Shown piece by piece: positions 8,261-16,979 of a DNA stretch of 64,000 bases. The notes beneath the pieces were generated by a model that made no database searches, had not been told where the DNA came from, and saw only the letters and a list, made by a program, of their open reading frames with translations. The stretch is from assembly GCF_003710805.1 (NCBI RefSeq), contig NZ_RHHB01000007.1, forward strand, positions 1 to 64,000, written 5' to 3'. The number at the start of each line of letters is the position of its first letter. The stretch's first letter is position 1. Origin of the DNA: Agromyces tardus (lineage in GTDB: Bacteria; Actinomycetota; Actinomycetes; Actinomycetales; Microbacteriaceae). Made by a program: the position numbers and the translations under genes.

Positions 8261-9171
8261 GCGACGTCCCGTCCCGCCCGCTCCAGGAGGAACCGCGAGA
8301 CGCGGTCCGCCGTGCGGGCCGCAGCCGGGCTGCCGACCAGGTTGAGGAACCCGTGGATCGCACCGCGCTCGTTCACGTACTCGACGTCGACGCCGCCACG
8401 GGCGAGATCGCCGACGTACGCCTCGGCCGACGGCCGGAGCTCGTCGCCCTCGCTCGCGACGATGAGCGCCGCTGCCGCACCGCGTACGTCGTGGCCGCCC
8501 GGGAAGGCGTAGACCTCATCGGGGGACGCGCCGCCGAGGTAGTTGGCGTTGATCGCGCGCGTCGCCTCGGGCGGGAACCGCAGCCCCGGCGGCAGCTGCG
8601 CGAGGATCGCGGTCAGCTCCTCGTCGGGCTCCGGCAGCACCGCGTGGAGCACGGGGTAGATGAGGACCTGGGCGAGCGGCTGCGCTCCCCCGCGGTCGCG
8701 CAGCCGGAGCGCCGCGCCCGCCGCGAGATTGCCTCCGGCGCTCGCGCCGCCCAGGGCGACCGCGTCGGCGAGGCCGCCGAACTCGGCGGCGTGCTCGCGG
8801 GCCCAGTCGAACGCGGCGACGACCTGCAGTGACGCCACCGGGTAGGGCGCGCGTTCCCGGTCGACGCCGAACGAGGCGGCGAGCTGGTCGGGCGCGGGCA
8901 TTCCGTCGACCGGCTCGAAGGCCGGGAGCGCGGTGACCGCGTCGGTCGACGCGAGCGTGTAGTCGACCGAGATCACGGTCGTGCCGCGGCGGGCGAGCTG
9001 CCTCGCGGTCTCGTCGGCCTCGGGCATTTCGAGGTCGCCGAACATGAATGCGCCGCCGTGGAGCCAGACGAGCACGGTGCCGTCGGGCTCGGCGGCGGGG
9101 TAGACGCGCAGGCGGAACTCGTGCTCCGCTGCGCTGAGCTCGACGTCGCGGACGTGAAGGGTGTCTGCCAT
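8257..9171 (-). CDS. Alpha/beta hydrolase, HSL-type esterase or lactonase
   Basis: A 304-residue hydrolase of the hormone-sensitive-lipase type. It has HGGAFMFGD (oxyanion hole, HGGxxxG class), GGASAGGN (nucleophile Ser), SEGDELR (acid Asp) and AIHGFLN (His). It should cleave an ester or lactone in the cytoplasm. It is the first gene of the six-gene minus-strand operon. The ATG at 9171 is favoured over one at 9195, because GAGAGAAG lies just before it and the earlier codon sits inside the operator-like palindrome. It could deacylate plant glycosides or open a sugar lactone ahead of the SDR/FAH steps. Confidence 0.85.
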   Translation of the reverse strand: MADTLHVRDVELSAAEHEFRLRVYPAAEPDGTVLVWLHGGAFMFGDLEMPEADETARQLARRGTTVISVDYTLASTDAVTALPAFEPVDGMPAPDQLAASFGVDRERAPYPVASLQVVAAFDWAREHAAEFGGLADAVALGGASAGGNLAAGAALRLRDRGGAQPLAQVLIYPVLHAVLPEPDEELTAILAQLPPGLRFPPEATRAINANYLGGASPDEVYAFPGGHDVRGAAAALIVASEGDELRPSAEAYVGDLARGGVDVEYVNERGAIHGFLNLVGSPAAARTADRVSRFLLERAGRDVA

Positions 9172-9190
9172 GACACTTCTCTCGGATAAG

Positions 9191-9255
9191 TTCATTGAAT
9201 GAAAGCTTGTTTCGTCTATTGAATGTATGCTGATCGCAGCGATTCGTCAAATGAA
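9191..9255. promoter_or_regulatory. IclR-type operator region TTCATTGAATGAA with a degenerate second copy
   Basis: The 93-base divergent gap between the hydrolase operon and the CMD gene holds a perfect inverted repeat TTCATTGAATGAA (9191-9203). A related half-matching copy TTCGTCAAATGAA lies at 9243-9255, close to the CMD ribosome site. The region is AT-rich relative to its surroundings. The IclR-family gene at 9862 is the obvious candidate to bind it. The same pattern recurs at 18725-18737. Confidence 0.6.
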
Positions 9256-9264
9256 GGAGCCACG

Positions 9265-9822
9265 ATGGCCGGCCGCGTGCATCCGTTCCCGCCCGACACG
9301 CTCTCGGGCGCGCGGCGCGAGCTCTACGACGCGGTCGCCGGCGGCCCCCGAGCCCGCGGTCCGCAGCACTTCGCACTCACCCGCGCCGACGGGTCGCTGC
9401 GCGGACCGTTCAACGCCTTCCTGCTCTCGCCCGACCTCGGCGGAGCACTGCAGGATGTCGGCGCGGCGATCCGGTATCGCGGGGCGCTGAGCGATCGAGC
9501 ACGGGAGATCGCGATCCTCCTCGTCGCGGCGCACTGGGACAGCGACTTCGAGCGAGAGGCGCACGAGGCCGTCGGCGCCGCCGCGGGGCTGACCGAGGCC
9601 GAGCTCGGCGCACTGCGCCTCGGCGACCTCGCCGCGTTCACCGGCGACGAGTCGCTCGTCGCCGCCGTCACGATGCAGCTGCTCGGCGGCGACCTCGACG
9701 ATCGCGCCTGGAACGAGGCATCCGTCGCCCTCGGCGCAGAGGTCGTGTTCGAGCTCACCGTCCTCGTCGGCTACTACGCGACCCTCGCCCTGCAGCTGCG
9801 CGTCTTCCGCGTCGACTCCTGA
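9265..9822 (+). CDS. Carboxymuconolactone decarboxylase (CMD)-like protein
   Basis: A 185-residue protein with the CMD/AhpD helical fold pattern, notably ALSDRAREIAILLVAAHWDSDFEREAHE. No CxxC pair is present, so an AhpD-type peroxidase role is unlikely; a decarboxylase or isomerase-type role remains possible. The start at 9265 follows AAGGAG by six bases. It is the first gene on the plus side of the divergent region and is followed 39 bases later by the IclR regulator. It probably takes part in the same aromatic or sugar-acid pathway as the divergent operon. Confidence 0.7.
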   Translation: MAGRVHPFPPDTLSGARRELYDAVAGGPRARGPQHFALTRADGSLRGPFNAFLLSPDLGGALQDVGAAIRYRGALSDRAREIAILLVAAHWDSDFEREAHEAVGAAAGLTEAELGALRLGDLAAFTGDESLVAAVTMQLLGGDLDDRAWNEASVALGAEVVFELTVLVGYYATLALQLRVFRVDS

Positions 9823-9852
9823 GATTGCACCCGTCCAAGCCAGGAGATACGG

Positions 9853-9867
9853 TTTCACACGATGAAA
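9853..9867. promoter_or_regulatory. Inverted repeat overlapping the IclR start codon
   Basis: TTTCACACGATGAAA is an imperfect palindrome (TTTCA and TGAAA arms around CACGA) that includes the ATG at 9862. It resembles the TTCATNGAATGAA pattern near 9191. An IclR protein bound here could block its own translation or transcription start. This is inference from similarity and position only. Confidence 0.35.
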
Positions 9868-10695
9868 GCAACTGACGAGTCGGCGACCGAGTCGGCCTCC
9901 GAGTCCGCTCTCGACTCCGCCGCGAAGGCGCCGAGTCGCTACCGCATCGAAGCCCTCGCCAAGGGACTCGACGTGCTGCGACTGTTCGACGAGACCGTCA
10001 CCTCGCTCAAGCTGCGCGAGATCTGCGATCGCACCGGCATCCCGATGCCGACGGCGTTCCGCGTGGTCGCGACGCTCGAGGAGGGCGGCTTCCTCGAGCG
10101 GCTGCCCGATGGGTCGATCCGTCCGGGCGTCGCCGTGCTCATGCTCGGGTCGGCCGCGCTGCGCGGCTCCAGCCTCGTGCAGCTGAGCGAGCAGCCGCTG
10201 CGCCGGCTGTCGGAGGAGACGGGCGAGACCGTCAACCTCGGGGTGCTCGTCGGCGACCAGGTGCTGTACCTCGCGCGGCTGCGCAACTCCGACCTCGTGA
10301 CCGCCAACATCCAGGTCGGCTCGACGCTCCCGGCCGCGTACACCTCGATGGGCAAGCTGCTCCTGGCGTACCTGAGCGACGCCGAACTCGCGGCGACCCT
10401 CGCGAACCACGACTTCGGGGCGGATGCCGGGCCCAACGCCGCGAGATCGCTCGATGAACTGCGCGAACGACTCGCCGCCATCCGCGAGCAGGGCTATGCG
10501 CTGCAGGACCAGGAGGTCGCGGCGGGCCTGCGATCGGTGTCGGTGCCCGTCTTCGGACGCGACCCGAAGCCGGTCGCGGCGATCAACATCGCGGTCGCCT
10601 CGTCGCGTCACGACCTCGACTCGCTGCGCGGCCCGCTGCTCGAGCGCATCCGCGCGACCGCCGACCGCATCTCCCAGCTGCTGCGAGCCACCTGA
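9862..10695 (+). CDS. IclR-family transcriptional regulator
   Basis: A 277-residue regulator with an N-terminal winged helix-turn-helix (about residues 25-88, containing LREICDRTGIPMPTAFRVV). A C-terminal IclR effector domain follows, with ETVNLGVLVGDQVLYL and AYTSMGKLLLAYL as hallmarks. The first 25 residues are an unusual Ser/Glu/Ala-rich tail, probably disordered. IclR proteins often control aromatic or sugar-acid catabolic genes, and their effectors are usually pathway intermediates. Its likely targets are the divergent operon ending with GH43 and, by shared operator, the GH1/GH78 promoter at 18.7 kb. Confidence 0.88.
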   Translation: MKATDESATESASESALDSAAKAPSRYRIEALAKGLDVLRLFDETVTSLKLREICDRTGIPMPTAFRVVATLEEGGFLERLPDGSIRPGVAVLMLGSAALRGSSLVQLSEQPLRRLSEETGETVNLGVLVGDQVLYLARLRNSDLVTANIQVGSTLPAAYTSMGKLLLAYLSDAELAATLANHDFGADAGPNAARSLDELRERLAAIREQGYALQDQEVAAGLRSVSVPVFGRDPKPVAAINIAVASSRHDLDSLRGPLLERIRATADRISQLLRAT

Positions 10696-10708
10696 CACGA
10701 GCGCGGCC

Positions 10709-11482
10709 TCACGTCGCGGTGACGCGCGCGACGAAGTCGAGGGCGCGATCGAACAGCGGGCCGGTGTCGTCGACGCCCTGCCAGAAGTGGCCGCCCCCGG
10801 GCACCGGATGGAACTCGACGTCGACGCCGACCGCGCGGAGCGCCTCCGCGAGCACCTCGCTCTGCGCGAACGGCACGAGGTCGTCGGCAGTGCCGTGCGC
10901 GATGTGGAACGCCGGCGCCCCCGCGTGCGCCTGCAACGCGGGGCTCGCTGCGCGCGCGGCATCCGGCAGCTGCGCCGCGGGCGCGCCGAGCCAGCGCGCC
11001 TCGCGAGTGGCTTCGGCCGGCTCCCCCGTGTCGAGCTCGGCCAGAGCGACGAGGTCGGCGGGACCGAACCAGTCCACGACGCCCCGCACGTCATCCCGAC
11101 GAAGTCCGGTGAGCGCGGCGAGCGTCGCCCCCGCCGACACGCCCCACAGCACCAGCCGCGAGGCATCCGCCCCGTACTCGCTGCCATGCTCGCGCAGCCA
11201 GTCGATCGCGGCATCCACGTCGTCGAGCTGGGACGGGAACCGTGCCTCGCCGCTCAGCCGGTACTCGCACGAAGCGACCGCGAATCCCGCAGCGACGATG
11301 CGGTCGAACGACTGGGCGACACCGATGCCGGGCGTGAAGACCTTGCGGCTTCCGCGGAGCCACCCGCCTCCGTGCAGGAACACGACGACGGGCGCCCCCG
11401 CGGCATCCGGAGTGCGCAGGTCCATCGACAGCGGCCGGAAGCCGGTCGGCTGGGCGAAATCGATCTCGAAGATCGAGGACAC
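10709..11482 (-). CDS. Alpha/beta hydrolase, esterase-like
   Basis: A 257-residue hydrolase with HGGGWLRGS (oxyanion hole), WGVSAGAT (nucleophile Ser), IAHGTADDLVPF (Asp) and GGGHFW (His). This is the BD-FAE/HSL-like arrangement of small esterases. The GTG start at 11482 lies nine bases after the stop of the cupin gene, so the two are co-transcribed. Pairing with a quercetinase-like cupin suggests that it may hydrolyse the depside ester produced when a flavonol is cleaved by a 2,3-dioxygenase. That link is inferred, and a feruloyl- or acetyl-esterase role is equally possible. Confidence 0.8.
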   Translation of the reverse strand: MSSIFEIDFAQPTGFRPLSMDLRTPDAAGAPVVVFLHGGGWLRGSRKVFTPGIGVAQSFDRIVAAGFAVASCEYRLSGEARFPSQLDDVDAAIDWLREHGSEYGADASRLVLWGVSAGATLAALTGLRRDDVRGVVDWFGPADLVALAELDTGEPAEATREARWLGAPAAQLPDAARAASPALQAHAGAPAFHIAHGTADDLVPFAQSEVLAEALRAVGVDVEFHPVPGGGHFWQGVDDTGPLFDRALDFVARVTAT

Positions 11483-11491
11483 GGCGCCGGG

Positions 11492-12037
11492 TCAGTCCCG
11501 GAACTGGAACTCGGGCATGAAGACGGTGGCGTACTTCTCCCCCGCCGCACGCATGACGCCGAAGTCGGGGACGTAGACGCCCTGAGGCTCGGCGGCGTCG
11601 GTCTTCTCGCCGATGGCGTGGAAGAACCGCTCGAAGCCCGCCGTGCCCGCCCCGAACACCGTCGTGGTGTTCTCGATCTTGAACGCATGCACGATGCCGG
11701 CGGGCACGTAGGCGAAGTCGCCCGTGGTCAGGGTGGTCTTGCTGTGGTAGTCGGCCTGGTCGTCCATCCACACCGAGATCTCGCCGTCGACGACGTAGAA
11801 GAACTCGTGGGTCTGCAGGTGGATGTGCGCGGGGATGCGGTCGCCCTGCCGCGCCTTCATCGTCCAGGCTCCGTACTGGTCGTCGGTCTCGTCGCCCGAC
11901 AGGAGGATCTCGAACAACTGGTCGAAGACGAGGGACTTCTCCCCCTCGCCGTTGCCGAGGACGTAGGGCTGGGGAGCCGCAGGCAGGATGCCCGCGAAGG
12001 GCACCTTGTCGGGGTCGTCAGCGGGGAACGTGGTCAT
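11492..12037 (-). CDS. Cupin dioxygenase-like protein (quercetin 2,3-dioxygenase type)
   Basis: A 181-residue single-domain cupin. The first metal motif is AHIHLQTHEFFYVVDG (H71, H73, E78) and the second contributes H117 in PAGIVHAF, giving a His3-Glu metal site. The opening PYVLGNGEGEK and the region YGAWTMKARQGDRIP resemble bacterial quercetinases, which open the C ring of flavonols to a depside plus CO. An AAGGAGG site five bases before the ATG makes the start firm. It is divergent from a LysR gene and followed by an esterase-like gene. Other cupin activities cannot be excluded. Confidence 0.7.
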   Translation of the reverse strand: MTTFPADDPDKVPFAGILPAAPQPYVLGNGEGEKSLVFDQLFEILLSGDETDDQYGAWTMKARQGDRIPAHIHLQTHEFFYVVDGEISVWMDDQADYHSKTTLTTGDFAYVPAGIVHAFKIENTTTVFGAGTAGFERFFHAIGEKTDAAEPQGVYVPDFGVMRAAGEKYATVFMPEFQFRD

Positions 12038-12167
12038 GCTTACCTCCTTGTGAAGCAGTGGCGCCATTAGGCAGGTGGAACGCTCGGGTCACTCCGGTCA
12101 CGCGGTCCAACCCGTCAAGTCTCGCGAGAGCACAGGGCGGAAGGAAGTTCGACATCCCTACTCGGCG

Positions 12168-12182
12168 TTAGCCTGAGGCTAA
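12168..12182. promoter_or_regulatory. LysR-type operator TTAG-N7-CTAA
   Basis: TTAGCCTGAGGCTAA is a perfect 6-3-6 inverted repeat and fits the T-N11-A rule for LysR-type regulators. It ends nine bases before the LysR start at 12192 and lies 131 bases upstream of the divergent cupin gene. This is the usual place for autorepression plus divergent activation. A second copy of the same pattern is at 18671-18685. Confidence 0.6.
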
Positions 12183-12191
12183 GATGAAGCC

Positions 12192-13103
12192 ATGGATGTC
12201 CCCATCCACGTGATCCGGTATTTCTGCGTGCTCGCCGAGGAGCTGCACTTCGGTCGCGCCGCCGAGCGGCTGAGCATCACGCCGCCCTCGCTGAGCCAGC
12301 AGATCAGTCGGCTCGAGCAGCAGCTCGACGTCAAGCTCTTCGACCGGAGCCCGCGCAAGGTCGAGCTCACGAGCTACGGTCGCCAGCTGCTCCCCCTCGC
12401 CCGGCGCGTGATGGACGACCACGACCAGCTCCTCAGCTGGGGTCGATCGATCCAGCGCGACCAGCGCACCCCCCTGCTCCGGGTGGGCGTCGTCGCCGCG
12501 GGAGCCGGCGCGCTGACGACCGCCGCGATCGCCGCGACGATGAACGCGGTGCCCGACGCGCGCATCGAGATGCGGCGCCTCGGGTTCTTCGACGTCGGGT
12601 CGGAGCTCGAGAACGGGCGTGTCGACGTGGTGTTCGCGCCGGCGCCGATGCCGCTGCCGCCGCGCATCCGCACCGAGCCCCTCTGGCGCGAACCTCGCGT
12701 GCTCGTCGTGCCCGCGGAGCATCCCCTTGCGGGCCGTGACTCGGTGTCGATCGTCGAGACGAACGACGAGGTGTTCGTCGCGGTCGCGGGCGGCGTGCCC
12801 GAAGTGGTCGACTGGTGGATCGTCGATCCGCGGCCCGACGGCTCGCGGGTGAAGCGCGGGCCAACTGCCGACAGCGTCGACGGCCTGTTCGAGCTCGTCG
12901 CCGCCGGCGCCGGCGTGAACATCGCGGGCCAGTCGGCGTCTCGCCAGTACCGCCGCGACGAACTGGTGTTCCTGCCGATCTCCGACATCGAGCCCGCGAC
13001 GATCGTGCTGTGCAGCCTCAGCGACAGCACGAACCCGATGGTCCACACCTTCCGAGAGACCGCCCAGGCCCTGTCACCGCTCGTCGACGCGACGTTCCAC
13101 TGA
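12192..13103 (+). CDS. LysR-family transcriptional regulator
   Basis: A 303-residue LysR protein with the N-terminal winged helix (residues about 5-63, including [18 protein letters not shown] and [14 protein letters not shown]). A periplasmic-binding-like co-inducer domain follows from about residue 90. It is divergent from the cupin/esterase pair and convergent with the dipeptide-type ABC operon. TTAG-N7-CTAA sites upstream of itself and upstream of the ABC operon suggest that it controls both. The inducer is probably a glycoside or aglycone, inferred from context. Confidence 0.88.
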   Translation: MDVPIHVIRYFCVLAEELHFGRAAERLSITPPSLSQQISRLEQQLDVKLFDRSPRKVELTSYGRQLLPLARRVMDDHDQLLSWGRSIQRDQRTPLLRVGVVAAGAGALTTAAIAATMNAVPDARIEMRRLGFFDVGSELENGRVDVVFAPAPMPLPPRIRTEPLWREPRVLVVPAEHPLAGRDSVSIVETNDEVFVAVAGGVPEVVDWWIVDPRPDGSRVKRGPTADSVDGLFELVAAGAGVNIAGQSASRQYRRDELVFLPISDIEPATIVLCSLSDSTNPMVHTFRETAQALSPLVDATFH

Positions 13104-13108
13104 CCTGC

Positions 13109-13978
13109 TCAGGCGACCGGCGCCGACGCCGACGCCTTCAGCTGCTGCCAGGCCTGCCGCCGACGGGCCTGCTCGTCGGGGTCGGGCACCGGCGAGGCGG
13201 CCATGAGCACTCGCGTGTAGTGCGCCTGCGGGTTGCGCATCACCTCGCGCGTCTCCCCCTGCTCGACGACCCGGCCGCGGTTGAGCACGACGACCCGCTG
13301 GGCGAGGAACTCCACGACCGCCATGTCGTGCGCGATGAACAGGTAGCCGAGGTCGGCACCCGCCCGCAGGTCCGAGAGCAGGTTGAGCACCTGCGCCTGC
13401 GTCGACAGGTCGAGCGCGCTGACGGCCTCGTCGCACACGACGAGGCGCGGGTCGGTGACGAGCGCCCGCGCGATCGCGACGCGCTGGCGCTGGCCGCCCG
13501 AGAACTGGCGCGGGTAGCGCTCCTCCGAGCCGGGTGCCAGGCCGACCGAATCGAGGGCCGCCTGCACTCGGAACGTCCGGTCCGCGCGCGGTACGCCCGC
13601 GACCCGCAGCGGTGCGCTGAGGGCGTCGCCGATGGGCTTGCGGGGATCGAGGGAGGAGAACGGGTCCTGGAAGACGGCCCGCAGGTCGCCCTGCAGGGTG
13701 CGGCGATCCGCGGCGCTGAGGCGCGTGATGTCGCGCCCCTCGAAGATGATCCGACCGCTGGTGACCGGCACCAGCCCCAGGATGGCTCGGCCGATCGTGG
13801 TCTTCCCCGACCCCGACTCGCCGATCAGGCCCAGGGTCTCGCCGCGTCCGATCGTGAACGACACGTCGTCGACGGCCAGCGGACCCTTCCTGCCGTAGCG
13901 GATGGAGAGGTTGCGCACCTCCAGCAGCGGCGTGGCCGCGGCATCCGGCGACGTCACGACGGGTTCCACGGTGCTCAT
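13109..13978 (-). CDS. Oligopeptide/dipeptide-type ABC transporter ATP-binding protein (DppF-like)
   Basis: A 289-residue ATPase with Walker [10 protein letters not shown]-loop VFQDPFSSL, signature FSGGQRQR, Walker B LVVCDEA and the H-loop in IAHDMAV. It would energise import through the permeases encoded just upstream. The start at 13978 overlaps the stop of the fused permease-ATPase gene by four bases (ATGA). It is the last gene of the operon. Family 5 importers carry peptides but in actinobacteria also plant oligosaccharides and glycosides; the adjacent GH1 and GH78 genes favour a glycoside here. Confidence 0.9.
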   Translation of the reverse strand: MSTVEPVVTSPDAAATPLLEVRNLSIRYGRKGPLAVDDVSFTIGRGETLGLIGESGSGKTTIGRAILGLVPVTSGRIIFEGRDITRLSAADRRTLQGDLRAVFQDPFSSLDPRKPIGDALSAPLRVAGVPRADRTFRVQAALDSVGLAPGSEERYPRQFSGGQRQRVAIARALVTDPRLVVCDEAVSALDLSTQAQVLNLLSDLRAGADLGYLFIAHDMAVVEFLAQRVVVLNRGRVVEQGETREVMRNPQAHYTRVLMAASPVPDPDEQARRRQAWQQLKASASAPVA

Positions 13979-15984
13979 CGCTCTCCTCCGACGGCGACCG
14001 GTCGGCGCCATTCCTCTTGCCTGCCGCGCACGTCGTCGCGCCGGATGCACCGCACGCCGCCGTCGCCCTGCACTCGCGGTTGCAGCGGGATCGCGGCCGT
14101 GCACTCGTCGCTGGCGAACCGGCAGCGTTGGGCGAAGCGGCATCCGCTCGTCCACGAGCCCGGCAGGGGCACCTGGCCGGGGATGGAGGCGAGGCGCGTC
14201 GTGCCCTCGAAGTCGAGGATCGCGTGCGGGTCGGCGGCGAGCAGCGCCATCGTGTACGGATGCTCGGGCCGGACGAGCACGTCGCGGACGGCCCCCGACT
14301 CGACGATCTGGCCGGCGTACATGACCGAGACGTCGTCGCACAGGTCGGCGACGACCCCCAGGTCGTGGGTCACGAGGATGATGGACATGTCGCGCTCGGC
14401 GATCAGCCCGCGCAGCAGCCCGAGGATCTCGGCCTGGACCGTGACGTCGAGGGCGGTCGTGGGCTCGTCGGCGATGAGCAGCTTCGGCCGTCCCGAGAGC
14501 GCGAGCGCGATCGCGACGCGCTGCGCCATGCCGCCGGAGATCTGGTGCGGGTAGCTGGTGAGCACGCGGGGCGGGTCGACGATGCCCACGTCGGTGAGGA
14601 GCTGCAGCGCGATGCGCCGGGCCTCCCGGCCGCCGACTCCGCGGAGCCGCTTGACGGATGCCGCGAGTTGCCAGCCGACGGTGAACATCGGGTCGAGCGC
14701 TCGGGTGGGCTCCTGCGAGATGAACGCGATCTCGTGTCCGCGCACCCGTTGCAGGGTCTTCTCGTCCGCCCGCACGAGGTCGGTGCCGTTCCACAGGATG
14801 CGGCCCGAACGCACCGACAGGCCCGGCGCGAGCAGCCCGAGCATCGCGTAGGACGTGACGCTCTTTCCGCAGCCGGACTCGCCGACGAGGCCCAGAACTC
14901 GGCCGCGACCGACTCGCAGCGAGACGCCGGAGACGAGCTCGGGTCCGTCGTCGACGCCGATGACCAGGTCCTGCACAACGAGCGCACCGTCGGCGTCCGC
15001 CGGCACGTCACCGGCGGATGCCGCGGCCTGCGCCCGCCCCGTCGAAGCCGAGGGCGTTCCTGACTCGGGCGCCGTCGCCGCGGCATCCGCCGGTGTCTTC
15101 CTGCGCTTCAGCGAGACGAGGGACGGCGGCATCGCCGAGCCCCCCGCCAGCACGTCGGCGAGCGAGTTCGCGGCGATGATCGTGAGGGCGAGCACGCCGC
15201 CCGTCGGGATCATCATCCACGGCTGCTGGAAGATGAACTTGGACGCGGTCTGGACCATGCCACCCCACGTGGGTTCGGGCGGCTGGGGCCCCAGGCCGAT
15301 GAAGGCGAGGCCCGCCTGCAGGCCGATCGCCGCGCCGAACAGCAGCACGAACTGCACGATGACCGTCGTCGACATGTTGGGGAGCACGTGGCACATGCTC
15401 GCCGTCATGGGCTTCACGCCGTCGACGGCGGCTGCCTCGACGTAGAGCTGCTGGTGGAGCGACTTCGCCTGCCCGAAGAAGACGCGGTACAGCGCGCCGA
15501 ACAGCAGGAGGCCGAACGCGATCATGACGAGCGGCATGTTCGTGCCGACGGCGGCGATGAACGCCAGGATGATCACCGTGCCGGGGAGCGACAGCACGAT
15601 CTCGCTGAGCCGGTTCACGAAGCCCTCGGCGCGTGCGTAGCGGGCCGCCCAGAGGGTGATCGGCACGGTGACCAGCACGGCCACGATCGGCGTGATCACC
15701 GCGATCAGGAGCGTGGGGGCCGCCGCGGTCACGATCCGGGAGAGCAGGTCTCGGCCGAGCTCGTCCGTTCCGAGGAGGTGCGCCCAGGACGGCCCCTGCA
15801 GGACGGCGGAGAGGTCCTGCTCGAGAGGACCGTAGCGCAGCCACAGCGGCGACGTGAGCGAGGCGAGGACCAGGCCGACGAGCCAGACGAGGGACAGCAT
15901 CGCGGCCGGGGAGCGGAGCACGCGCCCGCCGAGTCGCCGCTGCGGCTTGCGGATCCGCAGGATCGAGGTGGTGTCGACGGTCAT
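13975..15984 (-). CDS. Fused ABC permease and ATP-binding protein (DppC-DppD fusion)
   Basis: One uninterrupted 669-residue frame joins a DppC-type permease (about residues 1-290; [14 protein letters not shown] and the EAA-like loop [11 protein letters not shown]) to a DppD-type ATPase. The ATPase (about 345-669) has Walker A GESGCGKS, signature ISGGMAQR, Walker B LLIADEP and a Cys-rich tail. An Ala/Ser-rich linker of roughly 45 residues separates the parts. The start at 15984 overlaps the stop of the upstream permease gene (ATGA). Such fusions tie one ATPase to its permease. The second ATPase and the other permease are separate neighbouring genes. Confidence 0.88.
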   Translation of the reverse strand: MTVDTTSILRIRKPQRRLGGRVLRSPAAMLSLVWLVGLVLASLTSPLWLRYGPLEQDLSAVLQGPSWAHLLGTDELGRDLLSRIVTAAAPTLLIAVITPIVAVLVTVPITLWAARYARAEGFVNRLSEIVLSLPGTVIILAFIAAVGTNMPLVMIAFGLLLFGALYRVFFGQAKSLHQQLYVEAAAVDGVKPMTASMCHVLPNMSTTVIVQFVLLFGAAIGLQAGLAFIGLGPQPPEPTWGGMVQTASKFIFQQPWMMIPTGGVLALTIIAANSLADVLAGGSAMPPSLVSLKRRKTPADAAATAPESGTPSASTGRAQAAASAGDVPADADGALVVQDLVIGVDDGPELVSGVSLRVGRGRVLGLVGESGCGKSVTSYAMLGLLAPGLSVRSGRILWNGTDLVRADEKTLQRVRGHEIAFISQEPTRALDPMFTVGWQLAASVKRLRGVGGREARRIALQLLTDVGIVDPPRVLTSYPHQISGGMAQRVAIALALSGRPKLLIADEPTTALDVTVQAEILGLLRGLIAERDMSIILVTHDLGVVADLCDDVSVMYAGQIVESGAVRDVLVRPEHPYTMALLAADPHAILDFEGTTRLASIPGQVPLPGSWTSGCRFAQRCRFASDECTAAIPLQPRVQGDGGVRCIRRDDVRGRQEEWRRPVAVGGER

Positions 15985-16922
15985 GATGCACGCAGTTTCG
16001 GGTCGAGGACGCGGTTGAGGAATTCGAGGGCGAGGTTCACGACCACCACGACGAGGGTCGCCACGAGCACGAGGGCCTGGACGAAGGGAAGGTCGGCCGA
16101 CCCCACCGCCGACTGCATCGCCTGGCCGATGCCGGGGAGGGCGAACAGCACCTCGATGATGACCGAGCCGCCGAACAGGATGATGAACTGGATCGCCACG
16201 CTGGCGAGGATCGGCAGGCTCGCGCCGCGCAGCGCGTGGATGTAGACGATGCGCCACGTGGGCGTGCCGACGGCGCGAAGGGTGCGCATGTGCTCCTGTG
16301 TGAGCGCCTCGCCCATGGAGGCCCTCGTCTGCCGCGCGAGGCCGGCAGCGGACGTGATCGCGATCGTGAGCACCGGGAGGACGAGCGACCTCGCCCAGGC
16401 CTGGGGGTCGACGGCGAAGGGGACGAAGCCCGTCGCGGGGAGCAGCCGCAGCTGCACGGCGAAGACGTAGACCAGCAGGACACCGACCCAGAACGCGGGA
16501 AGCGAGAGCAGGATGCCGGAGAAGGCGGTGATCCCACGGTCGATCGCCCCGCCGCGCACGGCCGCGACGACGCCCATCGTGATTCCGATGACCGCGCTGA
16601 CCAGGGTGCCGAGCACGGCGAGGGCGGCGGTCACGGGCAGTCGCTTCGCGATGTCGGGGCCGATCGGTCGCCCGTCGATGAGCGAGACGCCGAGGTTGCC
16701 CTGCAGCACCTGCCCGACCCACGCGAAGTACTGCTGGAGCCACGGGGCGTACCACCCGACGGACTCGTTGTAGGCGATCACCTGCTCGCGCGTCGCGGAC
16801 TGCCCGAGGGCGACACCACCGGGGGTCGAACCCGAGAGGTGCACGAGCACGAACGCGATCCACGACGCGATCAGCAACGTCAGGATCGCCCAGGCGATCC
16901 GTTTCAGCACGAAGAAGAGCAT
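15981..16922 (-). CDS. ABC transporter permease (DppB-like)
   Basis: A 313-residue integral membrane protein with about six helices. It has the DppB hallmarks: LKRIAWAILTLL at the N-terminus, GNLGVSL before the first large loop, and an EAA-type loop near TLRAVGTPTWRIVYIHALR. Three in-frame starts are stacked (GTG 16928, ATG 16925, ATG 16922). The last is chosen because GGGAG stands five bases before it. It partners the fused DppC-DppD protein to form the membrane channel of the importer. Confidence 0.9.
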   Translation of the reverse strand: MLFFVLKRIAWAILTLLIASWIAFVLVHLSGSTPGGVALGQSATREQVIAYNESVGWYAPWLQQYFAWVGQVLQGNLGVSLIDGRPIGPDIAKRLPVTAALAVLGTLVSAVIGITMGVVAAVRGGAIDRGITAFSGILLSLPAFWVGVLLVYVFAVQLRLLPATGFVPFAVDPQAWARSLVLPVLTIAITSAAGLARQTRASMGEALTQEHMRTLRAVGTPTWRIVYIHALRGASLPILASVAIQFIILFGGSVIIEVLFALPGIGQAMQSAVGSADLPFVQALVLVATLVVVVVNLALEFLNRVLDPKLRAS

Positions 16923-16979
16923 CATCACTCCCAGTGAGGCCGGTGCCGACGGCGCGAGGCCGTCGGCACCGGCGTCGGG

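Noticed and set aside
9223-9264. Earlier start for the CMD-like gene
   Set aside because: It would add 14 polar residues and overlap the operator region; the ATG at 9265 has AAGGAG correctly spaced.
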